Shown: piece after piece, positions 55,438 through 63,318 of the stretch | How positions within the stretch are numbered: the first letter of the stretch is position 1 | How the letters are laid out: the number at the start of each line of letters is the position of its first letter | Assembly: GCF_018455725.1 (NCBI RefSeq) | Contig: NZ_JAHCLR010000020.1 | Location: 1-64,000, forward strand | Origin: Mycolicibacter acidiphilus | GTDB taxonomy: Bacteria; Actinomycetota; Actinomycetes; Mycobacteriales; Mycobacteriaceae | Length of the DNA stretch: 64,000 nt | Direction: 5' to 3' | Made by a program: the position numbers and the translations under genes | Notes under the pieces: model-generated | Seen by the model: the letters and a program-made list of their open reading frames with translations, nothing else | Database searches by the model: none | Told to the model about the DNA's origin: nothing

Positions 55438-55498
55438 GCGAGCGTGCACAATCCTCCGGGAAAACCCCTGGTGGAGCCGGACAATTGTGCACGGTCGC
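55438..55498. repeat. 61-bp hairpin repeat after lppW
   Basis: Outer arms GCGA/TCGC and GTGCACAAT/ATTGTGCAC enclose inner TCCGG/CCGGA arms and a CCCCTGGTGG core. The element at 58971-59019 shares this core and the GTGCAC arms. It lies between convergent lppW and trmD, so it may end transcription from both sides. Confidence 0.8.
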
Positions 55499-55511
55499 CG
55501 GAGGAGAACAC

Positions 55512-56198
55512 CTAGCCCAGCAGGTCCGGTCGACGCTCCCGGGTGCGCTGCACCGCGGCCTCGTGCCGCCAGGCGTTGATCTTCGCGTGGTCGCCGGAGA
55601 GCAGCACCTCGGGCACGTCCAGGCCACGCCAGTTCGCCGGCCGGGTGTAGCTGGGCCCCTCCAGCAGGTGATCCCGCTCGGCGGAGTGCGAATCATCAAC
55701 GTGCGACACCGGATTGCCCAGTACGCCGGGCAATAACCGCAGCACGGCCTCCAGCATCACCAGGGTCGCGACCTCACCGCCGGCCAGCACATAGTCACCG
55801 ATCGAGACCTCCTCGACCCGCATCCGGCGGGCGGCGTCATCGGCGACCCGCTGGTCGATCCCCTCGTAGCGCCCGCAGGCGAACACCAGGTGCTGTTCGC
55901 GGCTCCAACGTTCTGCGGTCGCCTGGGCGAACGGCATACCGGCCGGCGTCGGCACCACCAGAACCGTGCTGTCCGAACAGATCTCGTCGAGCGCCGCACC
56001 CCACACCGGTGCCTTCATCACCATCCCGGGCCCGCCCCCGTAGGGGGTGTCGTCCACCGAACGGTGCACGTCGTGGGTCCAGCTGCGCAGGTCATGGATC
56101 ACCAGCTCGACCAGGCCGGACTCGATTGCCTTGCCCGGCAACGATTCTCTGATCGGGTCGAGGTACGACGGGAAGATCGTGACGACATCGACCCTCAT
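55512..56198 (-). CDS. trmD: tRNA (guanine37-N1)-methyltransferase TrmD
   Basis: TrmD methylates G37 next to the anticodon. The 228-residue SPOUT enzyme has [16 protein letters not shown] at the N-terminus, the SAM-binding knot with [19 protein letters not shown] and the [11 protein letters not shown] segment, and [13 protein letters not shown]. It overlaps the rimM stop by 4 bp, in the rpsP-khpA-rimM-trmD operon. Confidence 0.97.
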   Translation of the reverse strand: MRVDVVTIFPSYLDPIRESLPGKAIESGLVELVIHDLRSWTHDVHRSVDDTPYGGGPGMVMKAPVWGAALDEICSDSTVLVVPTPAGMPFAQATAERWSREQHLVFACGRYEGIDQRVADDAARRMRVEEVSIGDYVLAGGEVATLVMLEAVLRLLPGVLGNPVSHVDDSHSAERDHLLEGPSYTRPANWRGLDVPEVLLSGDHAKINAWRHEAAVQRTRERRPDLLG

Positions 56199-56713
56199 GG
56201 CAGGTCCAGCAGCCCGTCCGGCGGATCGATCTGCACCACCCGGTCTTCCAGCGACACCGAGGTGACGATCGCGGCGACGAACGGCACCAGCAGCTCGCCG
56301 CCGCCGGTGCGTTTAACCGATAACAGCTCACCGGCGCCGGTGTGCAGCACCTCGGTCACCGTGCCGAGATCCTCCCCCGCCACGGTGCGCACCCGCAGGC
56401 CCTCCAACTGGTGGTCGTAGAACGTGTCGTCCTCGTCGATCGGCGGCAGATCCGCCGAGTCGATCACCAGCAGGCTGCCCCGGATCGCGTCGGCCGCGTC
56501 CCGGTCGGTCACCCCGGCCAACCGGACGAGCAGCCGGGCGCCGTGCTGGCGCGCCGACTCGACCACGCAGTCCCGCGGCTTTTCGCCGCGCTTCTTCGCA
56601 CGTAGCACCGTGCCGGGCGCGAACCGGTCCTCCGGGTCGTCGGTGCGCACATCGACGACGACCTCGCCGGCGATGCCGTGGGCTTTGACCACCCGCCCGA
56701 CGGTCAGCTCCAT
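56195..56713 (-). CDS. rimM: 16S rRNA processing protein RimM
   Basis: RimM helps mature the 30S head. From ATG 56713 the 172-residue product starts [20 protein letters not shown], has the RimM/PRC-barrel pattern [18 protein letters not shown], and [16 protein letters not shown], then the PRC-barrel ending [29 protein letters not shown]. It is the third gene of the operon, 10 bp after khpA and coupled to trmD. The usual length for mycobacteria is about 176. Confidence 0.95.
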   Translation of the reverse strand: MELTVGRVVKAHGIAGEVVVDVRTDDPEDRFAPGTVLRAKKRGEKPRDCVVESARQHGARLLVRLAGVTDRDAADAIRGSLLVIDSADLPPIDEDDTFYDHQLEGLRVRTVAGEDLGTVTEVLHTGAGELLSVKRTGGGELLVPFVAAIVTSVSLEDRVVQIDPPDGLLDLP

Positions 56714-56723
56714 GAGCGGCTCG

Positions 56724-56966
56724 CTACCGGTCGGTGTCCACCACGTCCACGCGGATACCGCGTCCACCGATGCCGGCAACGAGGGTGCGCAGCGCGGTGG
56801 CGGTACGGCCGCCGCGGCCGATCACCTTGCCCAGGTCATCGGGGTGGACGTGCACCTCGACGGTGCGTCCACGCCGGTTGGTCACCATGTCGACGCGCAC
56901 GTCGTCCGGGTTGTCGACGATGCCGCGCACCAGGTGCTCGACGGCGTCCGCCACCATCGCACTCAT
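56724..56966 (-). CDS. KH-domain RNA-binding protein KhpA (Rv2908c-like)
   Basis: The 80-residue protein is one KH domain: [30 protein letters not shown] and the GxxG loop in [18 protein letters not shown]. It binds RNA and is usually encoded between rpsP and rimM, as here (8 bp after rpsP). In other Gram-positives KhpA pairs with KhpB and affects cell division; that link is from the family, not from this sequence. Confidence 0.94.
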   Translation of the reverse strand: MSAMVADAVEHLVRGIVDNPDDVRVDMVTNRRGRTVEVHVHPDDLGKVIGRGGRTATALRTLVAGIGGRGIRVDVVDTDR

Positions 56967-56974
56967 CGGCGGTG

Positions 56975-57448
56975 TCAGCTCTCGGTGGCCGGCTCAGCCG
57001 GCTCGGCGGCGGGCTCGGCCTCGGCCTTGGCCTCGTCAGCCTTCGGCTCGTCCTTCTTGGGGGCCTTCTTCTTCTTGAGCGTGGTGGCCTCGGTGGTCGG
57101 GCCGCCCTCGGCCTCGGCCAGTGCGGCGTTGAACAGCTCCAGCTTGCTCGGCTTGGCCGGCTTCACCTTCAGGCGACCCTCGGCGCCGGGCAGGCCCTTG
57201 AACTTCTGCCAGTCACCGGTGATCTTCAGCAGCTTCGCGACCGGCTCGGTGGGCTGCGCGCCCACGGACAGCCAGTACTGGGCGCGCTCGGTGTCGATCT
57301 CGATCAGGCTCGGCTCTTCCTTCGGGTGGTAGCGGCCGATGACCTCGATCGAGCGGCCGTCGCGGCGGGTGCGCGCGTCGGCGACGACGATGCGGTACTG
57401 GGGGTTGCGGATCTTGCCAAGCCGGGTGAGCTTGATCTTGACAGCCAT
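56975..57448 (-). CDS. rpsP: 30S ribosomal protein S16 with Ala/Lys/Glu-rich tail
   Basis: S16 is an early-binding 30S protein. The 157-residue product starts [32 protein letters not shown] and has the core to about residue 110. A low-complexity C-terminal tail of about 45 residues rich in Lys, Ala and Glu follows, which is characteristic of mycobacteria. ATG 57448 has CAGGAG just upstream. Its promoter is at 57567-57599 with a ~110-nt leader. It is the first gene of rpsP-khpA-rimM-trmD. Confidence 0.97.
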   Translation of the reverse strand: MAVKIKLTRLGKIRNPQYRIVVADARTRRDGRSIEVIGRYHPKEEPSLIEIDTERAQYWLSVGAQPTEPVAKLLKITGDWQKFKGLPGAEGRLKVKPAKPSKLELFNAALAEAEGGPTTEATTLKKKKAPKKDEPKADEAKAEAEPAAEPAEPATES

Positions 57449-57566
57449 GAGTCACTCCTGGGTATCACGCTGCAATTCAGCGATGCGGGCGGGTTTGCCC
57501 GGATCCGGTTTTGCCTCGCGTGTCTGGCGCACCGTACGACCGTGGTCGGGCGGCGGACAGCCACCG

Positions 57567-57599
57567 ATTGTGCCAGAAGGCCCCCGGTCAGCAGAAATC
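57567..57599 (-). promoter_or_regulatory. rpsP operon promoter with TGGCACAAT -10 region
   Basis: The minus strand has GATTTC, 18 bp, then TGGCACAAT. The rplS promoter shares both elements with near-equal spacing. Confidence 0.5.
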
Positions 57600-57616
57600 G
57601 GCAGGAGTCGTCGCCG

Positions 57617-58042
57617 TCAGGTCCGGTCGAAGCACTTAGTCTCCACCCGGCGACTCATCCGCCAACCGTCGGCGGTGCGGACGAACTCGTCGTCGTACCA
57701 GAACCCGAGCAGCATCGTGGCGGGTTTCTCGGGGGTCTCGGTGGCGAAGACCATCGGGTTGAAGCAGAACGTGCGCGCGGTGGCCGCGTCACCGTCCACC
57801 CGGATCGACGGCAGTCCCAGCATGTGCGCGTAGCCGACGAAGTTCGGCAGCACCTGCGCCAGCCACGCCTTCACCTGCGGGTAGTACCCGTCGATGCCGC
57901 CCATCGCGCGGTAGTCGATGTAGGCGTCCGCGGTGAACACCGCGTCGAGGTCATCGAAGCAGCGGGTGTCGATCGCGGTGCTGTAGTCGACCAGCAGCTG
58001 CTGAATCTGCCACCGGTCGGAGATCTCGGCCTGGCTCACCAT
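57617..58042 (-). CDS. SnoaL-like/NTF2-fold protein (Rv2910c-like)
   Basis: From ATG 58042 the 141-residue protein has the SnoaL-like pattern: ISDRWQIQQLLVDYSTAIDTRCFDDLDAVFTADAYIDY, GGIDGYYPQVKAWL and the closing FVRTADGWRMSRRVETKCFDRT. Such proteins are often dehydratases, isomerases or binding proteins. His and Asp residues in the pocket (TRCFDDLD, YAHML) could be active. A substrate is not deducible. It lies between rpsP and divergent dacB2, as Rv2910c does. Confidence 0.88.
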   Translation of the reverse strand: MVSQAEISDRWQIQQLLVDYSTAIDTRCFDDLDAVFTADAYIDYRAMGGIDGYYPQVKAWLAQVLPNFVGYAHMLGLPSIRVDGDAATARTFCFNPMVFATETPEKPATMLLGFWYDDEFVRTADGWRMSRRVETKCFDRT

Positions 58043-58074
58043 CGTTCGATTCAACACGACCGGCCGGGGCTGGC

Positions 58075-58080
58075 TAGGCT
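58075..58080 (+). promoter_or_regulatory. -10 element of dacB2
   Basis: TAGGCT ends 8 nt before the dacB2 ATG, so the 5' leader is at most one or two nucleotides. Confidence 0.5.
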
Positions 58081-58088
58081 GAACCGCC

Positions 58089-58961
58089 ATGCGGAGATTC
58101 CTCGCCTGCACCGCCCTGCTGCTGACCGGCCTGCTCTCCCCCTGCGCTCCCCCGGCCGCAGCCGATGTCGCCCAACCGTTCGGTTCCGCACCGATTCCCG
58201 ACGGCCCGGCCCCGGCCTGGATCATCGCCGACCTGGACAGCGGCCAGGTGCTGGCCGAGCGGGACGGCTACGCGGTGCACCCGCCGGCCAGCACGATCAA
58301 GGTGCTGCTGGCGCTGACCGCCCTCGATGAGCTGCCGCTGGACGCCACCGTGGTCGCAACCCCGGCCGACACCCACGTGGAGTGCAACTGCGTCGGCATC
58401 AAACCCGGCCACACCTACACCGCCCGCCAGTTGCTGGACGCGGTGCTGCTGGTGTCCGGCAACGACGCCGCCAACACCCTGGCCGACATGCTCGGCGGGC
58501 CGGACGCCGCGGTGGCCAAGATGAACGCCAAGGCCGCCGAGGTCGGCGCCACCGCCACCCATGCGTCCACTCCGTCCGGGCTGGACGGCCCCGGCGGTCC
58601 GGGCGGCACCACCCCGCACGACCTGGCCGCGATCTTCCGGGCGGCGATGGCCAACCCGGTGTTCGCCCAGATCACTGCGCAGCCGTCGGCGATGTTCCCC
58701 ACCGACACCGGCGAGAAGTCGATCAGCAACATGAACGAACTGCTGTTCCGCTACCCTGGCGCGATCGGCGGCAAGACCGGGTTCACCGATGCCGCCCGCA
58801 AGACCTACGTCGGCGCCGCGGCGCGCGACGGCCGGCGACTGGTGATCGCGATGATGTTCGGCCTGATCCATGAGGGCGGCCCCACCTACTGGGATCAGGC
58901 CGCCACCCTGCTGGACTGGGGTTTCGCGCAGAACCCGCAGTCGGGCGTCGGCACGCTTTAA
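58089..58961 (+). CDS. dacB2: D-alanyl-D-alanine carboxypeptidase DacB2
   Basis: DacB2 trims the terminal D-Ala of peptidoglycan stem peptides. The 290-residue protein has a signal peptide (RFLACTALLLTGLLSPCAPPAAA), then the low-molecular-weight PBP motifs: Ser68-Thr-Ile-Lys71 (STIK), SGN at 123-125 and KTG at 229-231 (GGKTGFTD). Length and order match M. tuberculosis Rv2911. The C-terminal PBP5-type beta domain is absent. It is exported and acts in the periplasm. Confidence 0.95.
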   Translation: MRRFLACTALLLTGLLSPCAPPAAADVAQPFGSAPIPDGPAPAWIIADLDSGQVLAERDGYAVHPPASTIKVLLALTALDELPLDATVVATPADTHVECNCVGIKPGHTYTARQLLDAVLLVSGNDAANTLADMLGGPDAAVAKMNAKAAEVGATATHASTPSGLDGPGGPGGTTPHDLAAIFRAAMANPVFAQITAQPSAMFPTDTGEKSISNMNELLFRYPGAIGGKTGFTDAARKTYVGAAARDGRRLVIAMMFGLIHEGGPTYWDQAATLLDWGFAQNPQSGVGTL

Positions 58962-58970
58962 TCGCCGGCC

Positions 58971-59019
58971 GTGCACAGCTGACCGGCATTTCCCCTGGTG
59001 GGGCCGGTCAACTCTGCAC
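58971..59019. repeat. 49-bp hairpin repeat after dacB2
   Basis: Arms at 58971-58987 and 59003-59019 match at 15 of 17 positions (GTGCAC... GACCGGC). The loop holds CCCCTGGTGG, as in the element at 55438-55498. It lies between dacB2 and the convergent lipoprotein gene. Confidence 0.8.
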
Positions 59020-59042
59020 GGTCGCGGGATTGCGGTCGGACG

Positions 59043-59567
59043 CTACGGCGATTCCAACTCCGCCGTGACGTCGCCACGGTCGAAGGGGTCCTTCGCGTGG
59101 TCGTAGGTGTCCCGGCACTGGCCGTAGAGTGTGATACGCGCGTGAGCTCGCAACGGCACGACATACATGAAGTCCACCTCCGCGTCCACGTCGTTCTTTC
59201 TCAGAGCCGTTGTGTGCGAATGAAAGTCAGGATCCCCCTGCCACCCGTGCTGCTGCAACGCGGAGATCACCGTTGTCGGGGCCACTGGACTCGACCTGTC
59301 GGCCCCCGGCATCCAGAACACCAGTACGAGTTTGCCGCGGAACGGGCCTTTGTTGTTGTCAGTGCAGGATTCGTAGGTGAACGTCGTCCTCGTCAAGCTG
59401 CCCTGTAGACCTAGGTCCCGAACCAAACCCTTACCGGCATCGATCACTTGCGCGCGGGCCTGTTGCGGCGTCATCGGATTCGTCACCGCGTCACCACAGC
59501 CGGCCAACATCGCGGCAAACACCGGCAGGCCAACAGCCCCGATCACGCGTCTCCAGCGAGTACTCAA
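59043..59567 (-). CDS. LppA-like lipoprotein, copy B
   Basis: This 174-residue protein starts at TTG 59567 with AGGAG upstream. It has a signal peptide with lipobox LAGCGD (Cys24), then PMTPQQARAQVIDAGKGLVRDLGL, FTYESCTDNNKGPFRGKL, LVFWMPGADRS and the end LYGQCRDTYDHAKDPFDRGDV. It is highly similar to the gene at 59617-60144; most differences lie in the middle and near the C-terminus. Two further Cys (in YESCTDN and GQCRDTY) may form a disulfide. I place it tentatively in the LppA/LppB/LppV family. It is the last gene of the EspC-hydrolase cassette. Confidence 0.82.
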   Translation of the reverse strand: MSTRWRRVIGAVGLPVFAAMLAGCGDAVTNPMTPQQARAQVIDAGKGLVRDLGLQGSLTRTTFTYESCTDNNKGPFRGKLVLVFWMPGADRSSPVAPTTVISALQQHGWQGDPDFHSHTTALRKNDVDAEVDFMYVVPLRAHARITLYGQCRDTYDHAKDPFDRGDVTAELESP

Positions 59568-59616
59568 CGGTCATGCTCCTCGATGTTCCTTGGCGCGCAA
59601 CCCATCCGGGTGAACG

Positions 59617-60144
59617 TTAGGGCGATTCCAACTCCGCCATCACGTCACCGCGGTCGTACGGGTCCTTCGAGTGGTCGTAGGTGTCCCGGCATTGCCCGTA
59701 CAGTTCAATGCGCGCGTGTCCTGCCGGGGGCGGATAAGCCTTGACCACATGCACCACCGCGTCCACGTGGTTCTTCTCCAACGTCACGCCGTGTGCATGA
59801 AAGTCAGGGTCACCCTGCCATCCGTGCTGCTGCAACGCGGTAGTTAACGTCGCCGAGTCCGCTGGACCGGACCGGTCGACCTCCGGCATCCAGAAGACCA
59901 GCATGAGTTTGCCGCGGTACGGGCCTTTGTTGTTGTCGGTGCACGATTCGTAGGTGAACCTCGTCTCAACCAGAGAGCCACGCAATCCCAGGTCCTGGAC
60001 TAATTCTTTACCGGCATCGATTACCTGCGCACGCGCCTGTTGCGGCGTCATCGGATTCGTCACCACATCACCACACCCCGCCATCACAGCACCCAGCGCC
60101 AACGCCCCGATCGCACTGAGCACGCGCCGCCAGCAAGTACTCAA
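59617..60144 (-). CDS. LppA-like lipoprotein, copy A
   Basis: This 175-residue protein starts at TTG 60144 with AGGAG 8 nt upstream, the same arrangement as copy B. Lipobox MAGCGD is at about residues 22-27, then NPMTPQQARAQVIDAGKELVQDLGLRG, FTYESCTDNNKGPYRGKL, LQQHGWQGDPDFHAH and LYGQCRDTYDHSKDPYDRGDV. It is 17 bp after the alpha/beta hydrolase stop and precedes copy B by 49 bp. The surface-anchored location and pairing with a putative secreted hydrolase suggest an immunity protein (inference). Confidence 0.84.
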   Translation of the reverse strand: MSTCWRRVLSAIGALALGAVMAGCGDVVTNPMTPQQARAQVIDAGKELVQDLGLRGSLVETRFTYESCTDNNKGPYRGKLMLVFWMPEVDRSGPADSATLTTALQQHGWQGDPDFHAHGVTLEKNHVDAVVHVVKAYPPPAGHARIELYGQCRDTYDHSKDPYDRGDVMAELESP

Positions 60145-60161
60145 TCCTCATACTCCTACCT

Positions 60162-61883
60162 CTAGTTCGTATGACTGTGATTGTCGTGCGCATGCCGGCC
60201 TCTCTCCGGATCCAAGGCCTGGTCGAGACCCAGAGGGGTGGCCGACGTGCCGGGGATTGGGATCAGTGTCCCCGGAATTCGGATCGGCGCTTTGGTGTAC
60301 CAGTGATCCGCGCGGTGCTCGGCGGTCATCCCGTGCTGCTGCAACTGATCACCGTGGCCCGAGGCGATGTCGGCCATGCTGTAGAGGGACTCCGATCCTT
60401 TCTCGAAGTATCGACTGTGATCGGTGCTGAAGTCGTGCCGCGATGACTCGGCGTGGAACCGAGTGGAACCGAACCCGTCGATCGAGGGGTCCTTGCCCAG
60501 GCCGAGACCGGGGCCGTTGACGTGTTCCCGGCCGAAGTAGGTGACCGGATCGGTGCTCGCTGCCCCGACATACAGATGCCCGCCCGGCGGCAGATGAAAA
60601 TCGGCCGCGGATTTCGCCAGATCGGTGCCGGGACTGCCGATCAGCACGATGTCGTCGACGCGCATGCCATATCTCGCCGCTGCATCGGCAACCGTGGTGG
60701 AGCCGTAGGAATGGCCGATCACCGTCAAATGCGACGGAGTGCCTTGATGGTCCGCCCTCAGCGCATTGACATCGGCGGCCAGCAGTTCGGCGCCGTGACG
60801 CGCCATGTTCGGCACCGCGACGGCCTGATCGTTCGGTGCGTCGTACCCCATCCACATCACCACTGCGTTCGACTTGCCGGGGTCGGCCAAGCTGGTCTCG
60901 TTGTAGAGGTTGACCGGATCGGGGTTGTCCATAGACCCGGCCCTCACGGACGTGGTGAGACCGGAGACCTTCACTGTGGTGTTGTCCGCGGTGTCGGGGT
61001 TGCCGATCGCGATCGCCGCGGAACCCTTGCCGCCGAACGCCTCCGGGTCGTACTTCAATAGATAAATCGGCGGGTGCTCGTTATTGCTGCCGATGGCGTC
61101 GTCTCGGTAGCGCTTCAGAGCCTTCTGGACCTCGTTCGCATTGTGGTAGCGCACGATGTCGGTGGCGGTCAGACCGTACTGCTCCGGATGCGCCTGGACC
61201 TCCTCGACGCTGACATGATGCTTCTCGGCCGCTGACGTGACCCGGGCCAGATCCTGTTGCTGGATCTTTAGATTCGCCTCGCTCTTCAGCTCACTCGGGG
61301 TCGGCGGTGTGGCCTTGTCGCCGGGCGCCGGCGTCCCGCCACCCCCGGTGTCCCGGGTACTGTCCAGCGCCGAAACCGCCTGCCGCAGCGTCTGATCGGT
61401 GCGTTGATCGGCGGCGTCGAAGTCGGTGAGCATCCTCTTGAGGGTGATGGTCTCGCGGGTCGCCAGCATGCGGATCGTCAGCGCATTGCTCGGGCTGATC
61501 CGCGCGAGCACGTCCAGCGGACTGCCGGGACGCACCGACACGGCCCCGTCGGGGGCGACCTGCCAGCCTTGGCCCTCCAGCTGCGCGACTGCCTGCAGCA
61601 GCGACGTGCGCAGCTGCGTCAGCTGCTCGCCGCCCGCGGCCATAGCAGCCTGCAGCCTAGTCAGGGCGTCGTGCACGGTCTGCATCTGCACGAGGGTTCG
61701 TTGTCCGTCGACGATCGCCGCATCCGCGCCCGCGCCCTGCCACCCGGCCGTCAGCGCGGCCAGGTTGGCCCGCTGCCGCTCGATCTGGGCCTGGTAGACC
61801 ACTGCGGCCACACTCATCTGGGCGGCACCCTGGGTCAACGCGTCGGGATGGGCGGCCTCGACTTGCGGGATGGTGATGGTCAT
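60162..61883 (-). CDS. alpha/beta hydrolase (DUF1023-like) with WXG-like N-terminal helices
   Basis: The 573-residue protein starts at ATG 61883, overlapping the EspC-like stop as ATGA. Residues 1-110 are helical with Trp-Gln-Gly (48-50), resembling a WXG100/ESX-type domain. A Gly/Pro-rich linker (about 178-200) follows. The C-terminal half is a DUF1023-type hydrolase: GHSYGS (390-395, Ser392), GSPGTD (416-421), and His489 in DHSRYF complete a plausible Ser-Asp-His triad. There is no signal peptide, so export would be by an ESX system. Rv2797c is the closest relative I recall. The substrate is unknown. Confidence 0.82.
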   Translation of the reverse strand: MTITIPQVEAAHPDALTQGAAQMSVAAVVYQAQIERQRANLAALTAGWQGAGADAAIVDGQRTLVQMQTVHDALTRLQAAMAAGGEQLTQLRTSLLQAVAQLEGQGWQVAPDGAVSVRPGSPLDVLARISPSNALTIRMLATRETITLKRMLTDFDAADQRTDQTLRQAVSALDSTRDTGGGGTPAPGDKATPPTPSELKSEANLKIQQQDLARVTSAAEKHHVSVEEVQAHPEQYGLTATDIVRYHNANEVQKALKRYRDDAIGSNNEHPPIYLLKYDPEAFGGKGSAAIAIGNPDTADNTTVKVSGLTTSVRAGSMDNPDPVNLYNETSLADPGKSNAVVMWMGYDAPNDQAVAVPNMARHGAELLAADVNALRADHQGTPSHLTVIGHSYGSTTVADAAARYGMRVDDIVLIGSPGTDLAKSAADFHLPPGGHLYVGAASTDPVTYFGREHVNGPGLGLGKDPSIDGFGSTRFHAESSRHDFSTDHSRYFEKGSESLYSMADIASGHGDQLQQHGMTAEHRADHWYTKAPIRIPGTLIPIPGTSATPLGLDQALDPERGRHAHDNHSHTN

Positions 61884-62179
61884 CGGCCGGACTGCTGCAA
61901 CCGTCGGCCGAACGTCTCGTCGGTGGCGTCGTACTGTCGGGCGGCTGCGTCGAGCTTGTCCGCGTGACCGTCCAGGGCCGTGCTGACGGACCGGTTGGCC
62001 GGTTCCAGCGCCGCCCGGGCAGCGTGGCATCCGCCGGCACTACGCAACCCCAACAGGCCGGCTGCAGTATCGGCCAACGCCTCGTTGGCTCCGGTGTTTG
62101 AGACGGCGGCAGCCACTGCCCTCTCCCGGGCGGCAACGTCACGCAACACCGGTGGATTCACTCGCAGGGTGGGTGCCAC
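61880..62179 (-). CDS. EspC-like (DUF2580) putative type VII secretion protein
   Basis: The 99-residue protein from GTG 62179 starts VAPTLRVNPPVLRDVAARERAVAAAV and continues in two long helices with a central GLLGLRSAGGCHAARAAL turn. This fits EspC/Rv3865/Rv2798c-type proteins (DUF2580), which are about 100 residues long. The C-terminal FGRRLQQ segment could be the export tail. It is first in the cassette and coupled to the hydrolase. A TACGAT -10 element ends 6 nt before the GTG. Its likely job is to be co-secreted with the hydrolase. Confidence 0.75.
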   Translation of the reverse strand: MAPTLRVNPPVLRDVAARERAVAAAVSNTGANEALADTAAGLLGLRSAGGCHAARAALEPANRSVSTALDGHADKLDAAARQYDATDETFGRRLQQSGR

Positions 62180-62185
62180 CCGTTC

Positions 62186-62191
62186 ATCGTA
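62186..62191 (-). promoter_or_regulatory. -10 element of the EspC-like cassette (leaderless)
   Basis: TACGAT on the minus strand ends 6 nt before the GTG at 62179 and would drive the whole four-gene cassette. Confidence 0.5.
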
Positions 62192-62248
62192 AAGCGGCCG
62201 ACACCGCGGTCCTGGCACCAATTTCAGAGGCGCTACCAGGGGAGCCGG

Positions 62249-63316
62249 TCAGTACACCCGCCCGCCGAGCATCACCAGATCCGGCGCCCGCAGCACCTCG
62301 GGGCCGGTGCGCGGGTCTTCGGCGAAGCACACCAGGTCGGCCGGCGCGGCGTGTTCCAGCCCGGGTCGGCCCAGCCAGCGCCGGGCGTCCCAGCACGCGG
62401 CGCCCAGCGCGTCGGTGGCGCTGAGACCCACCCCGGTCAGCGCGAAAACCTCGTCGGCCACCCGACCGTGCGCGACCATCCCGCCGGCGTCGCTGCCCGC
62501 GTAGATCGGCACCCCGGCCTCGCACGCCGCGGAAATCCGCTGCCGGCTGGTGGCGTGCAGTGCCCTCATATGCGCGGCGTACGTCGGGTACTTGGCGGCC
62601 GAGTCGGCGATGCCCGGGAAGTTGTCGATGTTGATCAGCGTCGGCACCAGCGCGGTGCCGTGCGCCAGCATCGCCTCGATGATGTCATCGGTGATGCCGG
62701 TGCCGTGCTCGATGCAGTCGATGCCGGCGTTGACCAGCCCGGGCAGCGCATCCTCACCGAAGACGTGCGCAGTGACCCGAGCCCCTTCGGCGTGCGCGGC
62801 GGCGATCGCCTCCACCAGCACGGCATCCGACCACAGCGGCGCCAGATCCCCCACCCCGCGGTCGATCCAGTCCCCCACCAGCTTCACCCAGCCGTCGCCC
62901 AGGCGCGCCTGCTCGGCCACTGCCGCGGGCAGGTCCGCCTCGTCGTCGACGTCGATCGCGTAGCCGGGGATGTAGCGCTTGGATTTCGCCAGGTGCCGGC
63001 CGCCGCGGATGATACGCGGCAGGTCGGGACGCAAATCCAGCTCGCGGGTATCGATCGGTGAGCCGGGGTCTCGGATCAGCAGCACCCCGGCGCGACGTTC
63101 GGCCTCGGCCAGCGTGATCGCCTCATCGAGGTCGACCGGCCCATCCGGCCCGATCCCGACGTGGCAGTGCGCATCGACCAGGCCGGGCAGAATCCAGCCA
63201 CCGTCGAAGACGGTGTCGGCTCCGCCGACCGGTTCGACGCTGATCTGCCCACCGACGATCCAGTACTGCACCGGTTCGCCGTCGGGCAGCCCGCGGCCCC
63301 GCAGATGCAGGACCAA
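62249..63316 (-). CDS. amidohydrolase-family metalloenzyme (Rv2915c-like)
   Basis: The 355-residue protein is a TIM-barrel amidohydrolase. The metal motif HxH is DAHCHVG (near residue 50), a Lys at WVKLVGD could be carboxylated, AHVFGED and HGTGITDD supply further His ligands, and the final Asp is in AGSDAGGM. The substrate is unknown; imidazolonepropionase- and dipeptidase-like enzymes are related. The start is TTG 63316, 2 bp after the ffh stop, with GGGAAG in the ffh end as a ribosome binding site. Confidence 0.87.
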   Translation of the reverse strand: MVLHLRGRGLPDGEPVQYWIVGGQISVEPVGGADTVFDGGWILPGLVDAHCHVGIGPDGPVDLDEAITLAEAERRAGVLLIRDPGSPIDTRELDLRPDLPRIIRGGRHLAKSKRYIPGYAIDVDDEADLPAAVAEQARLGDGWVKLVGDWIDRGVGDLAPLWSDAVLVEAIAAAHAEGARVTAHVFGEDALPGLVNAGIDCIEHGTGITDDIIEAMLAHGTALVPTLINIDNFPGIADSAAKYPTYAAHMRALHATSRQRISAACEAGVPIYAGSDAGGMVAHGRVADEVFALTGVGLSATDALGAACWDARRWLGRPGLEHAAPADLVCFAEDPRTGPEVLRAPDLVMLGGRVY

Positions 63317-63318
63317 AG

